Positions 43,983 through 53,641 of a DNA stretch of 64,000 nucleotides are shown piece after piece. Source of the stretch: Magnetospira sp. QH-2 (GTDB lineage: Bacteria; Pseudomonadota; Alphaproteobacteria; Rhodospirillales; Magnetospiraceae); the NCBI RefSeq assembly GCF_000968135.1, contig NZ_FO538765.1:1069819-1133818 (forward strand), given 5' to 3'. The notes beneath the pieces were generated by a model. The model did not search any database. It was not told the DNA's origin and was given only the letters and a program-made list of their open reading frames with translations. The position numbers were made by a program, and so were the translations under genes. Each line of letters opens with the position of its first letter. Positions within the stretch are counted from its first letter, which is position 1.

Positions 43983-45347
43983 TCAATAGGCTTTTTGACC
44001 GGCAGGGTCGAGGCCGCCGGAACCGGGCATGGGAACAGGAATCCCCTCGTCGGTATACTGGCGCAGCTTGTTGCGCAGGGTACGGATGGAGATGCCGAGG
44101 ATGTTGGCCGCATGGGTGCGGTTGCCCAGACAATGTTGCAGTGTATCGATGATCAGATCCCGCTCGACTTCGGCCACGGTGCGTCCGACCAATCCCCGGG
44201 CATCGCCATCGGCTGCCATTGTGCCGCCTTGTGCGGCGGGCGCGCCGGTCGAGCCGGACAACATGATGGCGTCGGAGCCGATGTCCTTGCCCTGGGCCAA
44301 AAGAACGGCGCGATGCATGGTGTTTTCCAGCTCCCGCACGTTGCCGGGCCAGGCATGGGCGCGCAGGGCGGTAATCGCTTCGTCGGCCAGGGGGCGCTCG
44401 GCAATTTCATTGGCTTCGGAATACTTGCGGATGAAGTGCTCGGCCAGGGGGGCAATATCCTCGGGCCGTTCGGTAAGCGAGGGCAGATTTACCGTGACCA
44501 CGTTGATCCGGAAATAGAGGTCCTCGCGGAACTGTCCGGCGGCAACGGCTTCTTCCATGTTGCGGTTGGAAGTGGCGATGATGCGCACATCCACTTTGAC
44601 CGGCTTGGTGCCGCCGACCCGGTCGATTTCTCGTTCCTGAATGGCGCGCAGCAATTTGGCCTGCAAGCGGACATCCATTTCAGAAATCTCGTCCAGCAGC
44701 AATGTGCCGCCGTCGGCTTCCTCGAATTTGCCGATCCGACGCGCCACCGCCCCGGTAAAGGAACCTTTTTCATGGCCGAACAGTTCGCTTTCCAGCAGGT
44801 TTTCCGGAATGGCGGCGCAGTTAACGGCGACAAAGAGTTTATCGGCTCGACGGCTGTTTTTATGGATATGGCGCGCCATGAGTTCCTTGCCGGTGCCCGA
44901 GGCGCCGGTGATCATGATGCTGGCCTCGCTCTTGGCCACTTGATCCGCCAATTTCAGGGTCTGCGCCATGGCTGAACCCTTGTGGACAATGGCACTGGCT
45001 TCCTCGGTAACCGCAGCCAGCACGCCCGCGATGAGTTCGGCATCCGGCGGGAGAGGGATGTACTCCTTGGCGCCCGCTTTGATGGCCATGACGGCAGCCT
45101 GGCTATCGGTACCGACGCCGCAGGCGACCACCGGCAGATGAAAACGTTCTTTTTCGATCTGGATGATGAAGGAGGCCACGTCCACCGCCACATCAATCAT
45201 TACCAGATCGGCGCCTTTGCCCGATCGCAGGGAATCCAGGGCTTTCTCAACGGTCTCCGCATGGGTGACCTTGGCGCCGCGTTGGATCGCGATCTGGCTG
45301 GCCGCGCCGATCTGCCCTTCGAGGGTTCCGACGATCAACAATCGCAT
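43983..45347 (-). CDS. flbD: Sigma-54-dependent flagellar transcriptional activator (FlbD-like)
   Basis: 454 aa: N-terminal receiver-like domain, AAA+ domain, Fis-type HTH (NRTHAANILGISIRTLRNKL). Walker A GASGTGKE near 145; sigma-54 contact loop reads GSFTGA (about 195-200), with Ser in place of the second-position Ala of canonical GAFTGA. The receiver lacks the acidic pair (MRLLIVGTLEG) and the phosphate-switch Lys (YIPLPP) but keeps Asp52, so phosphorylation is doubtful, as for Caulobacter FlbD, which relies on a partner (FliX). It sits between motA-like and flhA and presumably activates sigma-54 promoters such as the one upstream of fliK. Confidence 0.92.
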   Translation of the reverse strand: MRLLIVGTLEGQIGAASQIAIQRGAKVTHAETVEKALDSLRSGKGADLVMIDVAVDVASFIIQIEKERFHLPVVACGVGTDSQAAVMAIKAGAKEYIPLPPDAELIAGVLAAVTEEASAIVHKGSAMAQTLKLADQVAKSEASIMITGASGTGKELMARHIHKNSRRADKLFVAVNCAAIPENLLESELFGHEKGSFTGAVARRIGKFEEADGGTLLLDEISEMDVRLQAKLLRAIQEREIDRVGGTKPVKVDVRIIATSNRNMEEAVAAGQFREDLYFRINVVTVNLPSLTERPEDIAPLAEHFIRKYSEANEIAERPLADEAITALRAHAWPGNVRELENTMHRAVLLAQGKDIGSDAIMLSGSTGAPAAQGGTMAADGDARGLVGRTVAEVERDLIIDTLQHCLGNRTHAANILGISIRTLRNKLRQYTDEGIPVPMPGSGGLDPAGQKAY

Positions 45348-45361
45348 GACGATGGTACTCC

Positions 45362-46174
45362 CTAATCAAAATACTGCACGCGCTTCGAAGGCGGCAGGGC
45401 ACTGTTGACAAGCATTTCGAGACGGCGCGGGTTTTCCTGGCGGCCGATGGAGGCGGCGCCCATCATGTAGACTTGATGCACCATGATCTCTTCGGCGGAA
45501 TTGCGCTCCAGCTTGGCGGCCAACGGCAGAAAGACCATGTTGGCCAATACCGCGCCATAAAAGGTGGTCAAAAGGGCGACGGCCATGCTCGGCCCGATGG
45601 TCGAGGGGTCGTCCAGATTCCCCAGCATCTGTACAAGGCCGATCAACGTTCCGATCAGGCCCATGGCCGGGGAGTATTCCGCCGCCTTGCGCAATATGCT
45701 GGCGCTGCGGGCATGGCGCTGTTCGGTTGAAGAGATATCCTTGCGCAGGATGGCTTCCACTTCCTCGCCGGGAGTGCCATCCACCACCATCATCAAACCT
45801 TTGTGCAAAAAAGGTTCGGAGGCGAGGGAATCAAGCATGCCCTGAAGGGAGAGAACCCCTTGTTTTCGTGAAGTTTCCGCCAGATGCAGCATTTGTTCGG
45901 CCGCCGCCGAGGGGTCCCGGCTGGAATAGACAATAGCACGCATGATGACCCGGACGCTTTGAATCATTTCGCCCAGCGAAAAGCTGGCGGTGGTCACGGC
46001 CAGGGTGCCGCCAATGACGATCAGGATCGACGGCGGATTGACGAAGGTTCCGGGCGATCCGCCAAGGAAGATCGCGGCCACCACCAACCCGAAGCCGGAC
46101 AGAATGCCGACGATCGTCGCGAAGTCGACGGTCGTGCGCCGGTCGTCGGAATCGAAATCGTCACCGTTGGCCAT
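45362..46174 (-). CDS. MotA/PomA-type flagellar stator protein
   Basis: 270 aa with four membrane helices: about 20-41 and 47-65 at the N-terminus (VDFATIVGILSGFGLVVAAI; NPPSILIVIGGTLAV), and two later around 160-215 (SPAMGLIGTLIGLVQML; MAVALLTTFYGAVLANMVF). The cytoplasmic loop between helices 2 and 3 would touch FliG. NPPSILIVIGGT and MGLIGTLIGL are MotA/PomA hallmarks. A MotB/PomB partner gene is not next to it, which is unusual, since stator subunits are usually paired. Ion (H+ or Na+) not decidable from MotA alone. It lies between fliN and flbD. Confidence 0.92.
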   Translation of the reverse strand: MANGDDFDSDDRRTTVDFATIVGILSGFGLVVAAIFLGGSPGTFVNPPSILIVIGGTLAVTTASFSLGEMIQSVRVIMRAIVYSSRDPSAAAEQMLHLAETSRKQGVLSLQGMLDSLASEPFLHKGLMMVVDGTPGEEVEAILRKDISSTEQRHARSASILRKAAEYSPAMGLIGTLIGLVQMLGNLDDPSTIGPSMAVALLTTFYGAVLANMVFLPLAAKLERNSAEEIMVHQVYMMGAASIGRQENPRRLEMLVNSALPPSKRVQYFD

Positions 46175-46199
46175 CGGGCCCTTCTCCTCGCTGCCGAGC

Positions 46200-46556
46200 C
46201 TAGGTCCGGTCGGATTTGATGATTTCCGTCATGGTGATGCCCAAGCGGTCTTCCACCACCACCACTTCGCCACGGGCCACCAGCCGGTTGTTCACATAGA
46301 TGTCGATGGCCTCGCCGACCTTGCGGTCCAGTTCCACCACGGCGCCACGACCCAGTTTCAACAATTGGCTGACCTGCATGGTCGCCTTGCCGAGAACCGC
46401 CGATACCTGAACCGGGATGTCGTAAACGGCCTCCAGGTCCCGGGCGGAGCGGGGAAGGTCGTCTTCTCCCTCGACCATTTCGTCCGCTGGCATCGCGCCG
46501 CCACTGGTGGCATCGCCATCCAGTTCATTCAGTTCGAAGTTTTCTTCGTCAGCCAT
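46200..46556 (-). CDS. fliN: Flagellar switch protein FliN
   Basis: 118 aa. An acidic N-terminal extension (residues 1-38) precedes a SpoA domain (about 40-112) with VYDIPVQVSAVLGKATM, LLKLGRGAVVELDRKVGE and VVVEDRLGITMTEI, the standard FliN core of the C-ring that binds CheY-P and FliH. It starts 15 nt downstream of the fliH stop in the same transcript. Confidence 0.95.
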   Translation of the reverse strand: MADEENFELNELDGDATSGGAMPADEMVEGEDDLPRSARDLEAVYDIPVQVSAVLGKATMQVSQLLKLGRGAVVELDRKVGEAIDIYVNNRLVARGEVVVVEDRLGITMTEIIKSDRT

Positions 46557-46571
46557 GCTGCTTGCCCTCCA

Positions 46572-47438
46572 TTAGGGGTTCACGTCCACCGGCGGCAAAT
46601 CCGGCGCCGCTGGGTCGGTTGTCGGTTGAAGCTCCGGGGACTCATCCGCGGGGGGGGCCGCTGGAGCCTCTTCGGGAGCGGGATCGGCGGTAGCCTTGGG
46701 GGATTCGGTCAGTGCCATGTCCGCCGGTTCTTGTTCATCCATTTCGCCATCGGTCTCGGCTTCATCCGCTTCGTCCGCTTCTTCTGCGGCGGCTTCGGCC
46801 TCCGACAGGTAGCGCTCGACGATTTCGTCGATTTCACGCCACATCTCGCCGGAATTGCGTTCGGCGCCCCCTTCGGCCCATTCGATGCGGCAATCGCCGA
46901 TGGTCATGGTTTCGTCGGTCAATACGGTCAGACGGCCTTCGAAGCCGATGCCTTCGGCCAATTCCTCGATGCGGTCGACCAGATCGTCGGATTTCTCCTC
47001 GGCGATGCGGATGATGACTTTCGGCTCTTCCCTCAGGCGGTCCAGGGTATCGGCGACCAAGTGGATGATCTCGTCGATCCCATGGGTGCGGTTGAGGCCG
47101 GGAAACATCTTCACGGCGATGGCGGCGGCCACGGCGACGGCGTCGCGCATGGCTTCCTCGACTGTATTGCGTTCTTCTTCGAACAGCGCCTTGACGTGCT
47201 CGGCCAATTGCTCGAGCGACACCGTCATGCGGGCGTCGAGCCCTTCTTGAGTCTCGCCGACGCCGCGCTTATAGCCTTCCGCCTCGCCCTCGCGCCGGGC
47301 CTCGGCCAATTCCTCTTCGGAAAAGGTCGGCGGCGGCGGCGGTTCGGGTTCCGCAGTTTCCTTTTTGGCCTTTTCGACCTCTTCCTCGGAGGGTTCCCCG
47401 AAGTTGGTGTCGAAAAGAAACTTGTTGGCGGTGGTCAT
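46572..47438 (-). CDS. fliH: Flagellar assembly protein FliH
   Basis: 288 aa from ATG 47438, just after the fliG stop; an open frame continues into fliG but MTTANKFLFDTNFGEP is the typical start. The N-terminal helical stalk contains AEARREGEAEGYKRGVGE, followed by the alpha/beta domain that holds the FliI ATPase (VIIRIAEEKSDDLVDRIEEL to EWAEGGAERNSGEMW). The last ~85 residues are an acidic Glu/Ala/Pro/Asp tail, longer than in most FliH proteins. fliI is not in the window. Confidence 0.88.
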   Translation of the reverse strand: MTTANKFLFDTNFGEPSEEEVEKAKKETAEPEPPPPPTFSEEELAEARREGEAEGYKRGVGETQEGLDARMTVSLEQLAEHVKALFEEERNTVEEAMRDAVAVAAAIAVKMFPGLNRTHGIDEIIHLVADTLDRLREEPKVIIRIAEEKSDDLVDRIEELAEGIGFEGRLTVLTDETMTIGDCRIEWAEGGAERNSGEMWREIDEIVERYLSEAEAAAEEADEADEAETDGEMDEQEPADMALTESPKATADPAPEEAPAAPPADESPELQPTTDPAAPDLPPVDVNP

Positions 47439-47457
47439 GGCGGTCAAAAAGCCTCGA

Positions 47458-48477
47458 TCAGTAAACCAGTTCGTCTTCCTCGCTGGAGCCGGCGATGACG
47501 ATCTCGCCGGATTCCGCAAGCTGTTTGGCGACGGTGACGATTTCGGCCTGTGCTTCGTCCACTTCCTTCAGGCGGACAGGCCCCATGGACTCCATGTCTT
47601 CCTTCATCATCTTGCCTGCGCGTTCGGACATGTTGCGGAAGAACATGTCCTTGGCGTCATCGGAGGCACCCTTGAGGGCCATGGCCAGACGGTCTTTTTC
47701 CACATGGCGCAAGAGCTGCTGAACACCCGAAGAATCGACGCGGGTCAGATCCTCGAAGGTGAACATCAAAGCCTTGATGCGCTCGGCGGATTCGCGGTTG
47801 CGTTCTTCCAGAGCCGACATGAACCGGTTTTCCGTGTTGCGGTCCAAGTTGTTGAAGATATCGGCCATGAGCTCGTGGGCATCGCGTCGCGCCGTACGGG
47901 CCAGGTTGGTCATGAATTCGTTCCGCAAGGTGCGTTCCACATGGTCCAAAATCTCCTTTTGCACCGCTTCCATGCGCAGCATACGCGTGACGCATTCCAT
48001 GGCATAGTTTTCTGGCAGCAGGGACAGCACACGGGCGGCGTGGTCGGGTTTGATCTTGGTCAGAACCACGGCCACGGTCTGTGGATATTCGTTCTTCAGA
48101 TAGTTGGCGAGCACCGCCTCGTTCACGTTGCCCAGCTTATCCCACATGGTTCGACCCGCCGGACCGCGGATTTCCTCCATGATCAGATCGACGCGTTCCT
48201 TGGACAGGCTACCGGCAAGCAGGCGTTCGGTGCTGTCCATGGTGCCGACCAGAGAGCCGGTGGTGGACAAATGGTCGGCGAATTCAACGAATAGCCGTTC
48301 GACGATGTTGGAGTTTACGCTGCCCAGACCGGCCATGGCCTGGGATAGTTCGCGGATCTCGTCGTCGTCCATCATCTCGAACAGACGACCGGCATGATCG
48401 TCGCCCAGCGATAGCATGAAGATAGCCGCCTTCTGCGTGCCTGATAGACTTCGATAGTCGTCTTTGACTCGTCCCAC
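47458..48477 (-). CDS. fliG: Flagellar motor switch protein FliG
   Basis: 339 aa, three armadillo-like domains. Landmarks are [15 protein letters not shown] at the N-terminus (FliF-binding), [28 protein letters not shown] (middle), and the C-terminal torque helix [27 protein letters not shown] with charged residues that face MotA. Normal length. It starts 21 nt after the fliF stop. Confidence 0.97.
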   Translation of the reverse strand: MGRVKDDYRSLSGTQKAAIFMLSLGDDHAGRLFEMMDDDEIRELSQAMAGLGSVNSNIVERLFVEFADHLSTTGSLVGTMDSTERLLAGSLSKERVDLIMEEIRGPAGRTMWDKLGNVNEAVLANYLKNEYPQTVAVVLTKIKPDHAARVLSLLPENYAMECVTRMLRMEAVQKEILDHVERTLRNEFMTNLARTARRDAHELMADIFNNLDRNTENRFMSALEERNRESAERIKALMFTFEDLTRVDSSGVQQLLRHVEKDRLAMALKGASDDAKDMFFRNMSERAGKMMKEDMESMGPVRLKEVDEAQAEIVTVAKQLAESGEIVIAGSSEEDELVY

Positions 48478-48498
48478 CTTGGTGCCTCGCTAAACCGA

Positions 48499-50115
48499 TT
48501 AGCTTTCCTGGTACATCCAGTTGCGGATAATGGAAAGTGCCTCTTCCGGATGCTTTTCCACGATCTCGTTGATTTTCTTGACCGAGGACGCCTTCACACG
48601 GCCTTCCACCCGATCGATATCGATGAGTTCTTCCAATTCCTCCGGCGCGATGCGGTCGTCGGCGACCACCGGCGGGCCACCCGGCGCGGCCAGGGCGGGG
48701 GCGCCGGCGCCTTCCAGCGCGGCCTGGGCCTCGGCCTCGGCACGGCTCTCGAACAAACGGGAGACCACGGGGCGGACCACCAGCAAGACGAACAGGGCAA
48801 AGACCAGCACCAGGGCCAAATTTTTGCCCATTTGCATGATTTCTTCCTTGCTCATGCCGAGGAAGACGCCTTCGGCCAGTTCATCCATTTCCAGTTCGGC
48901 GAAGCGCATGTTGATGACATCCACGTTATCACCACGCTTGATGTCAAAGCCAATGGCACTGCGAACCAGGCTTGCCAGTTGCTCCATTTCCGCTTGCGGG
49001 CGCGCCTGATAGACCCGGTCGCCCTCTTCATTGGTCGTGTAGGTGCCATCGACCACCACGGCCACGGACAGCTTTTCCACCTCGCCGATCTCGCGGACCC
49101 GGCTGGTCACGGTCTTGGAGATTTCATAGTTGACCGTTTCCTCGGTGCGGGATTCGGAAGTCTGGCTACGCGCGCCCTCGTTGCCTCCACCGCCGGTCGG
49201 GTCGGGGAGATTGTTGCCGACAGTCACCGGCTGGGTCTCGGAATCCTGAGCATTGGCACTTTGTTCAACGGTCTGGGTGGAGCGCACCACTTGACCATCT
49301 GGGTCATAAGACTCTTCGGTGGAAGTGATGCGGTCGAAGTTCATCAACACATTGACTTCGGCGCGGACCTTGCCGAAGCCGACGGTATTGGCGAGCAGAT
49401 CCTCGATTTCCCGGGCCAGACGAATTTCGTAGTCCAGACGCCGTTCCTCCATGGTCTCCATTTCGGTGCCATCGTCCTCAAAACCGCGGGCGAGCAGAGA
49501 GCCCTTCTCGTCGACGATGGATACGCGGCTGGGATTGAGCGACGGCACGGCGGAGGCCACCATCTGTTGAATGGCCGAGATCTGTTCCTTGGTCAGGCGG
49601 TTGGGGCCACGCATTTTGAGCATGACCGAGGCACTGGGCTCGCGGGCTTTGCGGCTGAACAGCTCACGTTTGGGGAGCACCAGATGCACCCGGGCGGCCT
49701 TGATGATTTGCAGGCTGGCAATAGTCCGCGACAGTTCGCCTTCCAAGGCCCGCAGATGGTTCATGTTCTGCAAGAAATTGGTGGTGCCGAGGGAATCCGC
49801 GTTGTCAAATAGCTCATAGCCCACCGAGCCGCCCGAGGGAACGCCCTGTTCAGCAAGCTTCATGCGTAGGCCGAGAACCTTGTCCTGGGGCACCGAGATG
49901 GAGGTGCCGTCCTTGGAGATTTGATAGGGGATGCCCTGGGCTTCCAGCTCGGTGATGATGCGCCCGGAATCCTGATCGCCCAGTTCCTGATATAGCAGCG
50001 ACATGTCCTGGGAACTAAACTGGGTGATGATGTAGATCAAGAACCCGACGGTCGCCACGGAGACGCCACCGATCACGGCCAACCGCATCGGTCCCAGGTT
50101 CTTTAGGGTGTCCAT
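48499..50115 (-). CDS. fliF: Flagellar MS-ring protein FliF
   Basis: 538 aa from ATG 50115 (the frame opens 23 codons earlier at a TTG). Two membrane helices (about 12-32 and 440-460) bracket the periplasmic ring-building domains: YQELGDQDSGRIITELEAQG, RVHLVLPKRELFSRKAREPSASVML. The cytoplasmic C-terminus EELEELIDIDRVEGRVKASS to NWMYQES is the FliG-binding tail. It is the first gene of the fliF-fliG-fliH-fliN block after a 236-nt gap from flgE. Confidence 0.95.
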   Translation of the reverse strand: MDTLKNLGPMRLAVIGGVSVATVGFLIYIITQFSSQDMSLLYQELGDQDSGRIITELEAQGIPYQISKDGTSISVPQDKVLGLRMKLAEQGVPSGGSVGYELFDNADSLGTTNFLQNMNHLRALEGELSRTIASLQIIKAARVHLVLPKRELFSRKAREPSASVMLKMRGPNRLTKEQISAIQQMVASAVPSLNPSRVSIVDEKGSLLARGFEDDGTEMETMEERRLDYEIRLAREIEDLLANTVGFGKVRAEVNVLMNFDRITSTEESYDPDGQVVRSTQTVEQSANAQDSETQPVTVGNNLPDPTGGGGNEGARSQTSESRTEETVNYEISKTVTSRVREIGEVEKLSVAVVVDGTYTTNEEGDRVYQARPQAEMEQLASLVRSAIGFDIKRGDNVDVINMRFAELEMDELAEGVFLGMSKEEIMQMGKNLALVLVFALFVLLVVRPVVSRLFESRAEAEAQAALEGAGAPALAAPGGPPVVADDRIAPEELEELIDIDRVEGRVKASSVKKINEIVEKHPEEALSIIRNWMYQES

Positions 50116-50290
50116 AAACGTGCCCAAGGCGTCACCTCGTTGCGTGCCGGGTGTTCGTCCGCCCCCTGCGGGCGGCAGATACAACCCCTACCAATCTAGC
50201 CCACAGAGTAGAGGGCCATGGTGAACAAGAGGTTAAGGCCCGGCAAATTTTGCCCACCATCCATATACTTAATCCGAAATCCCTAAATGT

Positions 50291-50322
50291 CGAGCCCGAC
50301 ACCGTTTCCGGGGCCGGGCTCG
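50291..50322 (-). terminator. Hairpin downstream of flgE
   Basis: CGAGCCCG (50291-50298) pairs with CGGGCTCG (50315-50322), 30 nt past the flgE stop on the minus strand. No long T-run. It may separate the fliK-flgD-flgE transcript from fliF. Confidence 0.5.
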
Positions 50323-50351
50323 CAAGAGAGGAAGCATGAAGATCAATCGGA

Positions 50352-52844
50352 CTAGCGTTTGACCCGCATCAGTTCTTCGAGCATCTCGTCCGCCGTAGTG
50401 ATGATCTTGGTGGAAGCGGAATAGGCCCGTTGGGTGGTGATCATGGAGGTGAATTCTTCACCAAGGTCGACGGTGGAGGCTTCCAGGGAGGCCGAGGCCA
50501 CCTGACCGGCGCCACCGTCGCCCGCTTCGCGCACCGTCGGCTGACCGGACTGATCGGTCTCGATCCAGACGTTGCCGCTCATGGATTCCATGCCGTTCGG
50601 ATTGACCAGGGTGGCCACCGGAACCATGAACACCGGCTTGGTCACGCCGTTGTCGAACAGGGCAGTGACAACCCCGTCTTCACCGATGGAGATACCGGCG
50701 TAGTTACCGAAAGACGCACCGTTTTGAGAAATGTAGTTGATCTGGTAGGACCCGGCGAACTGGGTCAGACCGTCAGACGTGTTGTAGTTGCCCAATCCCA
50801 CCGACAGCGCCGGGGTAGTCGAGCCATCCATGTCGTCGGCGCCGTTGGCCCAGGCGACTTGATACTGGGCGCGTGGGTCGGCGGCGGTCGCTTCGTCGGC
50901 GCCAAAGAACTTGTCCGGCGTGCCGTCACCGTTGAATTCAACGGCGTAGTTGGTGGCTGTCGTCCAGGCAACGGAAGCATCCAAGGAGTCGACGGAGAAG
51001 GAGGTATTCTGCATCACCGATGAAACACCATTGGTGGTCAGGTTCGAGGCATCGACCGTGATGGCGTTGGCGGCGGAGCCCTGAATAAAGTAGACCGAGC
51101 TTTCGCCGGCCAGCCGCGTGGCCCAGGCATCCGGCGGAGATTTCGGGGTGCCGCCATATTCATAGTGCATGGCGCCCTGCAGGCGATCGGCCACTTCATC
51201 CATGATCTGAGACAAGGACCGCCCCGTGATATCGATGTTGAGGCTGGTATTGGGGGCACCCGCACCGCCCGCGGTGACCACGCCCGCGCCGCCACCGCTG
51301 TCCACGGAGTTGGCCAACGAGATGACTTCGGCGGTGGTATTGTAAAGGGTCTGCTTGATGCTGATGGTGGTGCCGTTGACCGTTGCCCATTGTTGTCCGG
51401 CGGTGCCCAGGTCGGTGGTGAGCTGGGTGTTGATCGCCGAGGCCAGATTGGCGGTGGTCGAGTTGGTGTTCGGGCCGATGGTGACCGGTGTGCGGCCCGA
51501 GGTGAACTCGGTGGTGGTCACGTCACCGCCGGTGCCGTCCGAGAATACGACCTTGGTGGCGCCGGGGATGTTGGTGAAGGAAATGACGCCAGCTGCCGAG
51601 TTGGCGTAATCGGTGGTGACACCCGCGCCGACCACGGTGACGACATCGGTACCGATCAGGGCCGCCAGATTGTTGCCAATCGCCGTGACCGTACCGCCAT
51701 TGACATCCCGGTTGCCAGCGGAAACACCGTCGCCGGATGGATCGAATTCGTAGGTGTAAGGCGTGCCGCCAATGGTGAGGGTAATGGTCTCGCCGTCGGT
51801 GGGCACTGAACCGACGGTCATGCTATTGGGAGAGCCGTTATTGAATTCGAAAGTCGTTGCGGTACCGTTGGCGGTAACGACAATGGTTTCCCCATCTTCC
51901 GGCTGGCTGGCCAGCGCCAGGGTTTCATCATCCACGGTCGATGTGTCCGAAGTCGTGAACAGCACGGTATAGGTGGAGCTGTTGATGGACACGGTCATAG
52001 ACGTGCCGGAATCCGGAATTGTATCGAAGTCCAGCCGTCCCGCAGAGTAGTAATTGTTGCGGGCAGACGTTTGGTCTTCGATCAGCAACCGTTCGGAGCC
52101 CTTGGGCGGAATAGCGGTATAATCCCAAGCATTGGAGGCCCGCTTCACCCAGGTATGATTGATATTGTGGGAGTTGCCCAGGGAGTCATAGATCAGGATA
52201 TCGGTCTTGTGACTGTCGCCGGGTTCGTCGGAAGACGGCAGGTTGGCGCCCATGGAGATGGTGGTGGTCGCCGTGGCGGTGCCGCCGATGGTGTTCAAGT
52301 TGAGAGGCTTCAGGTTGGTGTTGTCAACGATGTTGTCGTTGATATAGACCGTGTCGCCCGCATCGTTCTTATAGGCCTTCATATAGACGTCCGACCCGAT
52401 GGTCTTGACCACTGCCTGGGTGGAGTTGTCCCAGGTCTGGATCGGCCAGCCTTGCAGGTACCACCCGGAGGTGTTCTGCAAGTAGCCAGCCTCATCGACG
52501 CGGAACGAACCGGCTCGGCTGTAGGCGAAGATATCGCCGGTGCTCGGGGTCGAGGCCTCGTTGACGATGAACATGCCCTGACCCGACAAGGCGATGTCGG
52601 TGGCCGAGGAGGTGGCCTGAAGAAGGCCCTGCACATCAATGCCCGCCAGCGGTTTGGACTGCACGCCGCCTGCTGCGTACTTGGTGAGCGAGACCTGCTT
52701 GGTGATCAGGGTCTGGAATTGCACTTCCGTGCGCTTGTATCCAACCGTGTTCACGTTGGTCACGTTGTCGGCGATGGCGCCCATGGAGCTCGATTGCGAC
52801 TGGAGGCCTGAAACGCCGGAAAACAATGCACCATACAAAGACAT
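50352..52844 (-). CDS. flgE: Flagellar hook protein FlgE (unusually long)
   Basis: 830 aa. The N-terminal rod/hook helix MSLYGALFSGVSGLQSQSSS with NVNTVGYKR and the C-terminal SLEASTVDLGEEFTSMITTQRAYSAS to RVKR are diagnostic. Typical FlgE proteins are about 400-600 aa; here a central insert of about 250 residues (about 270-520) contains beta-rich repeats of the form DGETI-V-T-GT-TFEF, two clear copies near DGETIVVTANGT and DGETITLTIGGT. These would be surface-exposed D2/D3-type additions on the hook. The gene is preceded 90 nt upstream by flgD on the same strand. Confidence 0.95.
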   Translation of the reverse strand: MSLYGALFSGVSGLQSQSSSMGAIADNVTNVNTVGYKRTEVQFQTLITKQVSLTKYAAGGVQSKPLAGIDVQGLLQATSSATDIALSGQGMFIVNEASTPSTGDIFAYSRAGSFRVDEAGYLQNTSGWYLQGWPIQTWDNSTQAVVKTIGSDVYMKAYKNDAGDTVYINDNIVDNTNLKPLNLNTIGGTATATTTISMGANLPSSDEPGDSHKTDILIYDSLGNSHNINHTWVKRASNAWDYTAIPPKGSERLLIEDQTSARNNYYSAGRLDFDTIPDSGTSMTVSINSSTYTVLFTTSDTSTVDDETLALASQPEDGETIVVTANGTATTFEFNNGSPNSMTVGSVPTDGETITLTIGGTPYTYEFDPSGDGVSAGNRDVNGGTVTAIGNNLAALIGTDVVTVVGAGVTTDYANSAAGVISFTNIPGATKVVFSDGTGGDVTTTEFTSGRTPVTIGPNTNSTTANLASAINTQLTTDLGTAGQQWATVNGTTISIKQTLYNTTAEVISLANSVDSGGGAGVVTAGGAGAPNTSLNIDITGRSLSQIMDEVADRLQGAMHYEYGGTPKSPPDAWATRLAGESSVYFIQGSAANAITVDASNLTTNGVSSVMQNTSFSVDSLDASVAWTTATNYAVEFNGDGTPDKFFGADEATAADPRAQYQVAWANGADDMDGSTTPALSVGLGNYNTSDGLTQFAGSYQINYISQNGASFGNYAGISIGEDGVVTALFDNGVTKPVFMVPVATLVNPNGMESMSGNVWIETDQSGQPTVREAGDGGAGQVASASLEASTVDLGEEFTSMITTQRAYSASTKIITTADEMLEELMRVKR

Positions 52845-52934
52845 GCTGTCCTCCTCTTCCTTTCTTAAACTTCTCTTCTATGTCCGCGTCTGGCCTCGTG
52901 CCGTCTGCGAGGGAATATCGATTATGTCACGTCG

Positions 52935-53630
52935 TTAGTTAACCAAGTCCTCATCACCGCCCGGGGGTTCGGCGACCGAGAGGACGCCGTCGAGGGAGAC
53001 GAAGTGGCCGTTGCTCAGTTCGAGATAAGCGTCACCGTTATCCGTGCGCACGCCCTGGACCTGGCCGAAGGTGGTGTAGCCCACCTCGATCGGAACCTCG
53101 TCGGGGCCGGTGGCGGAAACGGTGATCTGATAGATCCCATCGGGATGCTGGACGCCCTGGCCGTCGATCCCGTCCCATTCCATATAATGGGTGCCGGCCG
53201 AGGTCTCGCCTTGCTCATAGTGGACCACGGTGCCGCTTTCATTGCGCACGGTGACCTGGGTCTGAGAGGCATTGTCAAACAGGGTATAGGACATCTTGGA
53301 GGCCCCATTCTCGAGCGGCATCTGATCGGAGATGACTTCGGCGTACTTACCGATGTAACTGACTACCGAACCCAGGTTGCTGAGCTGTTGGGCCTGTAGG
53401 ATCTCTTCAAGATTGGCGTTCTGCTGGATTTGTTGTTCCACCTGGGCGAACTCCACCAACTGGCTGGTGAACTCGTTGGCATCCATGGGATCCAACGGGT
53501 CCTGGTTTTTCAGCTGCGTGACCAGCAAGGTCAGGAAGCTGTCCAGATCTTCCGCCAGCTTGGCCTTCGCGATATCGGAATCGGTGGCGTTGGCTGATGA
53601 GGCGGTGGCAGCGACGATGGAGTCGACCAT
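52935..53630 (-). CDS. flgD: Flagellar hook capping protein FlgD
   Basis: 231 aa scaffold that caps the growing hook. N-terminal export region and the conserved FLTLLVTQLKNQDPLDPMDANEFTSQLVEFAQVEQ segment (given as landmarks FLTLLVTQLKNQDP and DANEFTSQL), then the FlgD Ig/Tudor-like domains with MEWDGIDGQGVQHPDGIY. A C-terminal extension (FGQVQGVRTDNGDAYLELSNG) sets the internal domain. It begins 11 nt after the fliK stop. Confidence 0.95.
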   Translation of the reverse strand: MVDSIVAATASSANATDSDIAKAKLAEDLDSFLTLLVTQLKNQDPLDPMDANEFTSQLVEFAQVEQQIQQNANLEEILQAQQLSNLGSVVSYIGKYAEVISDQMPLENGASKMSYTLFDNASQTQVTVRNESGTVVHYEQGETSAGTHYMEWDGIDGQGVQHPDGIYQITVSATGPDEVPIEVGYTTFGQVQGVRTDNGDAYLELSNGHFVSLDGVLSVAEPPGGDEDLVN

Positions 53631-53641
53631 GGGTGCTCTCC

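Noticed and set aside
50116-50351. GGTGGGCAAAATTTGCC, sigma-54-like site upstream of fliF
   Set aside because: Spacing between the GG and GC elements is one base short of the required ten, so it is not a good -24/-12 promoter.
52845-52934. GGCACG motif upstream of flgE suggesting a second sigma-54 promoter
   Set aside because: The -12 element reads GA, not GC; flgE is better explained by transcription from the fliK promoter.
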